DNA of 8,177 bases from assembly GCA_903835275.1 (NCBI GenBank), contig CAILMK010000620.1, forward strand, positions 1 to 8,177. The letters run 5' to 3'. Under the pieces are notes generated by a model. That model had not been told where the DNA came from, made no database searches, and was given only the letters and a program-made list of their open reading frames with translations. Position 1 is the stretch's first letter. Every line of letters starts with the position of its first letter. The position numbers and the translations under genes are program-made. Source of the DNA: an uncultured bacterium (GTDB taxonomy: Bacteria; Bacteroidota; Bacteroidia; CAILMK01). Shown here in pieces: positions 6,301 to 8,177 of the stretch.

Positions 6301-7788
6301 ACTATCACCGGATATCCGGAAATGGTGCTTTATGGTCATGGTGTTTCCGCTTATTACGTCATTTGGACCTCCGCTTCCTCCCCATCGGATCGTACCGCCC
6401 GTGGCAGCATTAAATGTACCCGGAGTCGGAGTCATTGTAAATACCCAGTTACCACAGCCGGAATCTATAGCAGTTATGACCCCGTCAGGAGACGGGTGAA
6501 CCCGTATTCGGAAAGACCGTTGTGTACGCCCGCTTAGAGGGCATGCATCATCAACAGCTGTCACAACAAATTGGTATGGATAGGATCGGACATCTTTCTG
6601 TGTCGGTTTCCAACAGAATTTGGATGTAGGATGTTGTTTCTTCTTTTCCACCGTAAATGTGGCACCAAAACTTGCAAGGGCATTATTCCAATCCACTGAG
6701 ACGGTATCACTTTTATCAGGGTCATCCGAATTGATGGTGAAGCAGGTAAACTGGTTCACACAGAAATCCGCATCATTGGAACTCGTTCCGTCAATACCCG
6801 ATAAGGTTGGCGGATGATTATTGGGGCATGCCATGACAATAAGCTGCATGTCTCGTCGTGTAGTTCCCTTAAGGTAAGGATTGCCACTACTATCCTTGCC
6901 CCACTCCTGTACCTGGATGGCAATAACCGTTTGTTCTACTTTAGTTGGTTTAAACTGCAAGTCACCTGTAAAGGAATCAAGGTGGAAACCGGCACATGAT
7001 GGCGGATTCCAGATTGCCTTCGTATTAGGGAAAGAGTCAAAATAAATAGGCTTGTTATAGGAATATTTACCGGTATAAGTAACAGCAGTGGACTTATCCT
7101 GCATTGGCTTTACAATGGAATAAACCAATGAGTCAGCATTACCGTTGGCATCTACGTCAGGATCTGTCATACCGGGGTTGTAACTAAAACAAGCATCCTT
7201 GCAAATGATCGCTACCGGAGGGTTTTTGAAACTTGGAGAGTTATCGCAAGGTTTTGTGCAAATGTTCATGGTAGCACTTACATAGAAGTTCTGCCAGTTA
7301 CCACCTGCGGTCAAAGTACCTGAACGGCAACATTGTGTCCAGGAGATTCCAACATTACAACACCCTTTTTTTGTAAAACTTTTAAGGGATCCTTTACCAA
7401 ATATACACTTGGCGGTGAAGGTATACAACTCCACCCCATAAGGGAATTTACATTTGGGATCACCATAGGCGGTATTAACCACCTTGCCGCATCTGCTGCA
7501 GCTTTTCTTACAGACTGGCGTAATGTCCAAACCCTTGCTTCTGGTAGTACTAATAGTAGCTGAATTAGTGGTGCAACCCTTATCAACTCCGTTCAAGTCG
7601 TAAGTTTGGTCAGGCATGGATATACCATTGCAATCACGATAGACTGTGACTGTGATTATGAACGTATCGTTCCCGATGCACGTCCATTGTATGTCCGATC
7701 CCATTAAGTGATCGGCTTTCAAAGGGGCAGCAGTAAAAAAGATGCAGCCTAAGAGTAATAAGATGGCGAGTAGAAATTTTTGTTTCAT
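3304..7788 (-). CDS. Large secreted PKD-domain protein with type B T9SS C-terminal sorting domain
   Basis: A 1494-residue protein predicted to cross the inner membrane by Sec and the outer membrane by the type IX system, ending up on the cell surface or secreted. Residues 1-25 are a signal peptide (Lys-rich start, Leu core, likely cut PLKA|DHLMG). Residues 26 to about 330 form an N-terminal region beginning HLMGSDIQWTC...ITVTVYRDCNG, a layout I know from other Bacteroidota secreted proteins whose mature part starts SHIVGG or similar. It has 16 cysteines between 37 and 200. The middle (about 330-1210) is beta-rich and Ig-like, with recurring PLPVV, GGTW and Cys-bounded units. Two PKD domains follow (about 1213-1302 with WDFGDN at 1251; about 1303-1397 with WDFGDG at 1346). 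Residues 1398-1494 are the CHU_C/gliding-associated sorting domain (FIPNAFTPN ... RWGELLY ... GWDGTYLG ... GVYIYRVEA ... YSGSITLLK). The start is the ATG at 7786-7788; a longer frame begins at a TTG inside the promoter element. An adhesin or gliding-surface role is inferred; no enzyme domain is seen. Confidence 0.92.
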   Translation of the reverse strand: MKQKFLLAILLLLGCIFFTAAPLKADHLMGSDIQWTCIGNDTFIITVTVYRDCNGISMPDQTYDLNGVDKGCTTNSATISTTRSKGLDITPVCKKSCSRCGKVVNTAYGDPKCKFPYGVELYTFTAKCIFGKGSLKSFTKKGCCNVGISWTQCCRSGTLTAGGNWQNFYVSATMNICTKPCDNSPSFKNPPVAIICKDACFSYNPGMTDPDVDANGNADSLVYSIVKPMQDKSTAVTYTGKYSYNKPIYFDSFPNTKAIWNPPSCAGFHLDSFTGDLQFKPTKVEQTVIAIQVQEWGKDSSGNPYLKGTTRRDMQLIVMACPNNHPPTLSGIDGTSSNDADFCVNQFTCFTINSDDPDKSDTVSVDWNNALASFGATFTVEKKKQHPTSKFCWKPTQKDVRSYPYQFVVTAVDDACPLSGRTQRSFRIRVHPSPDGVITAIDSGCGNWVFTMTPTPGTFNAATGGTIRWGGSGGPNDVISGNTMTIKHHFRISGDSVTVEATLSQPFTSAVGTKSCPSVISKTIWIPPYVRIDLPRDSIVCKADSPTIFIPSNTSGGTSPYVYKWNVGPTTSSISAKIVKDTSFYLSVTDNNGVGGCTNTDTMNIKAFVPQKPALGPDLRFCGGATVVLHDTAIHDSMAYTWVNIKNPLIHISDSTTATVTDSGTYALKIADPRLLSCYNADTVNIFFNQTVNVVPQTIKACANTQLTLDAGNGKGDTTATWQWRDLYNPSNIIYTGRKVTIIPKKDMHFFVTTYQTYGGQTCGDSDTINVNLYPLPVVKSSKVPDQCFNNPPVDLTGYTTTPGGTWYMPAFPSAVSGGHLYPDSITKLGSPQLLVYVLRSNSTGCKDSTKQAIIIDTIPVVLLKPDTFQCIDNPLPFNLDSSVITPVGGTWSGPAVTKDKFYQNDPQAGGDGVKTFTYTYINKSSTSACSNSADLNITVYRVLSPNAGPDKTACQYFNSPPSIDMGDGNLSGFSPRWYLDPSGSTPSGALELTPAGQYIFHPDIAGPGDHHIVYEVSHPGHRCAKTDTVMIHVNSNPTISLGSNLPICVGAGPTKLQATPPGVGFTMVDPTLPNALTSSPYFNPGVVGFGTFNIKATYFDKNGCFADSNFFIQVDDTPHVQILGGDQSVCAGQNIELYGKGTYRGGPLKLIWPSSPAYQRILDPNDPTHVTIVPNGTQTVFTVELDADTISGLNPGTVCTIPHDIIQVTINPLPVVKISGFDLSGCSPLTAHLKASTAVADGSVGSQWVWDFGDNDSNGNNVAEPSHTYHSDVTQTYNVKVRVTATNGCSATKDTQAYVQVYATPRPWFDAVPFYTTITLPNITFNDSTTINDPKLTRGDLVHRWDFGDGTTSDTREESFVHTYADTGFYTVKLWVKNPQYNCEAETIRTNYIDIRPELIVFIPNAFTPNHLYNERTIVNEKFSPVVANYSSYRLEVFSRWGELLYSTTDLTAGWDGTYLGAPCQEGVYIYRVEAVSLEGKKYKYSGSITLLK

Positions 7789-7812
7789 AGCGTTAAATCT
7801 ATTTTGGCATAT

Positions 7813-7820
7813 CAAAGATA
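7813..7820 (-). promoter_or_regulatory. Promoter -7 element (TATCTTTG) for the secreted-protein gene
   Basis: TATCTTTG matches TAnnTTTG and lies 24 bp upstream of the ATG at 7788, predicting a leader of about 20 nt. The flanking DNA is very AT-rich, as in Bacteroidota promoters. No convincing -33 TTTG is found at the expected distance, although TTTTG occurs closer in. Confidence 0.55.
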
Positions 7821-7945
7821 CAAAATTTCAAAATAAAGTGTTCATAAGTAGATATTTTTATTATATTTTGTAAAATTAATATCAGGGTGTATTGGTCGGG
7901 CAGTGAATTTTTTTGTTTATGAACCCGATTGGAATCCTAATTTGA

Positions 7946-7953
7946 TACCTTTG
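7946..7953 (+). promoter_or_regulatory. Promoter -7 element (TACCTTTG) for cysS
   Basis: TACCTTTG matches TAnnTTTG and is followed by CAGT and the cysS ATG, the same 4-base spacing as at the epimerase gene. Transcription would start at or beside the A of the ATG, so the mRNA is predicted leaderless. TTTG at 7912-7915 is about 30 bp upstream, further than usual for a -33 box. Confidence 0.5.
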
Positions 7954-7957
7954 CAGT

Positions 7958-8177
7958 ATGAGTCAGAAACTACAGGTATATAATTCTTTAACCCGTAAGA
8001 AAGAGGAGTTTATCCCGCTGAATCCCCCTTTTGTGGGCATGTATGTATGCGGACCAACTGTATATGGGGATGCCCATTTGGGCCATGCAAGGACTTATAT
8101 AAGTTTCGATTTCCTCTTCCGTTATTTGCGTCATTTGGAATATAAAGTCAGGTATGTTAGGAACATTACCGACGTCG
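7958..8177 (+). CDS. cysS: Cysteinyl-tRNA synthetase, N-terminal part (runs off the right edge)
   Basis: The first 73 codons of a class I aminoacyl-tRNA synthetase that charges tRNA-Cys with cysteine using ATP in the cytoplasm; the whole enzyme is usually about 460-500 residues. The N-terminus is diagnostic: [12 protein letters not shown], then [20 protein letters not shown]31 is the first of the zinc ligands that recognise the cysteine thiol, and HLGH (40-43) is the HIGH signature that binds [12 protein letters not shown] at the edge normally leads into the conserved NITDVDDKI stretch. The ATG at 7958 is the first in frame and gives the expected N-terminal length. It is divergent from the secreted-protein gene across a 169-bp AT-rich gap containing promoter-like elements for both. 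Truncation is due only to the window edge. Confidence 0.95.
   Translation, partial: MSQKLQVYNSLTRKKEEFIPLNPPFVGMYVCGPTVYGDAHLGHARTYISFDFLFRYLRHLEYKVRYVRNITDV

Noticed and set aside
7762..7788. A lipobox-like LLGC in the signal peptide of the secreted protein
   Set aside because: The Cys (residue 15) is followed by more hydrophobic residues and a good signal peptidase I site (PLKA|D); lipoprotein cleavage here would leave half of the hydrophobic core on the mature protein.
3304..7788. A mobile or phage origin for the large repetitive-looking gene
   Set aside because: No integrase, terminal repeats, target duplication or tRNA neighbour is seen, and its composition resembles the neighbouring genes. 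It is a typical Bacteroidota T9SS cargo.
7789..7957. A riboswitch or T-box leader upstream of cysS
   Set aside because: The divergent gap is only 169 bp, AT-rich and without visible conserved leader structure, and the promoter-like element sits right next to the cysS ATG.

Overview
The window looks like chromosomal DNA from a member of the Bacteroidota. The evidence is a large secreted protein with PKD domains ending in a type B (CHU_C/gliding-associated) type IX secretion sorting domain, a single-copy-style LptF/LptG permease, and promoter-like TAnnTTTG elements (the Bacteroidota -7 consensus) just upstream of several start codons. I see no phage, IS, CRISPR, tRNA or rRNA signals.

Almost everything is on the minus strand. 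Reading in the direction of transcription (right to left): (1) 7788-3304, a 1494-residue secreted multidomain protein, closed by a hairpin terminator at 3253-3282; (2) 2809-3303, a 495-bp AT-rich gap that holds a possible 58-codon small gene or small RNA (promoter-like element 3166-3173, ORF 3138-2962, strong terminator 2943-2914), then two further inverted repeats; (3) a tight three-gene unit of methylmalonyl-CoA epimerase (2808-2404), an LptF/LptG-family permease (2407-974, start overlapping the epimerase stop by ATGA) and a GT4-type glycosyltransferase (936 to beyond the left edge, 37 bp after the permease). At the right end one gene is divergent on the plus strand: the start of cysteinyl-tRNA synthetase (7958 to beyond the edge).

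The permease and glycosyltransferase both suit cell-envelope glycoconjugate work (LPS transport, surface sugar assembly). The epimerase belongs to propionate/methylmalonyl-CoA metabolism and is probably only a co-transcribed housekeeping partner. The large secreted protein is an envelope or extracellular product, probably an adhesin-like protein.

I found no convincing new multi-gene system. The points most worth a second look are the possible small transcription unit at about 3160-2910, the identical TAnnTTTG-N4-ATG spacing in front of the epimerase and cysS (predicted leaderless mRNAs), and the divergent sorting-domain motif and cysteine-rich N-terminus of the large secreted protein.
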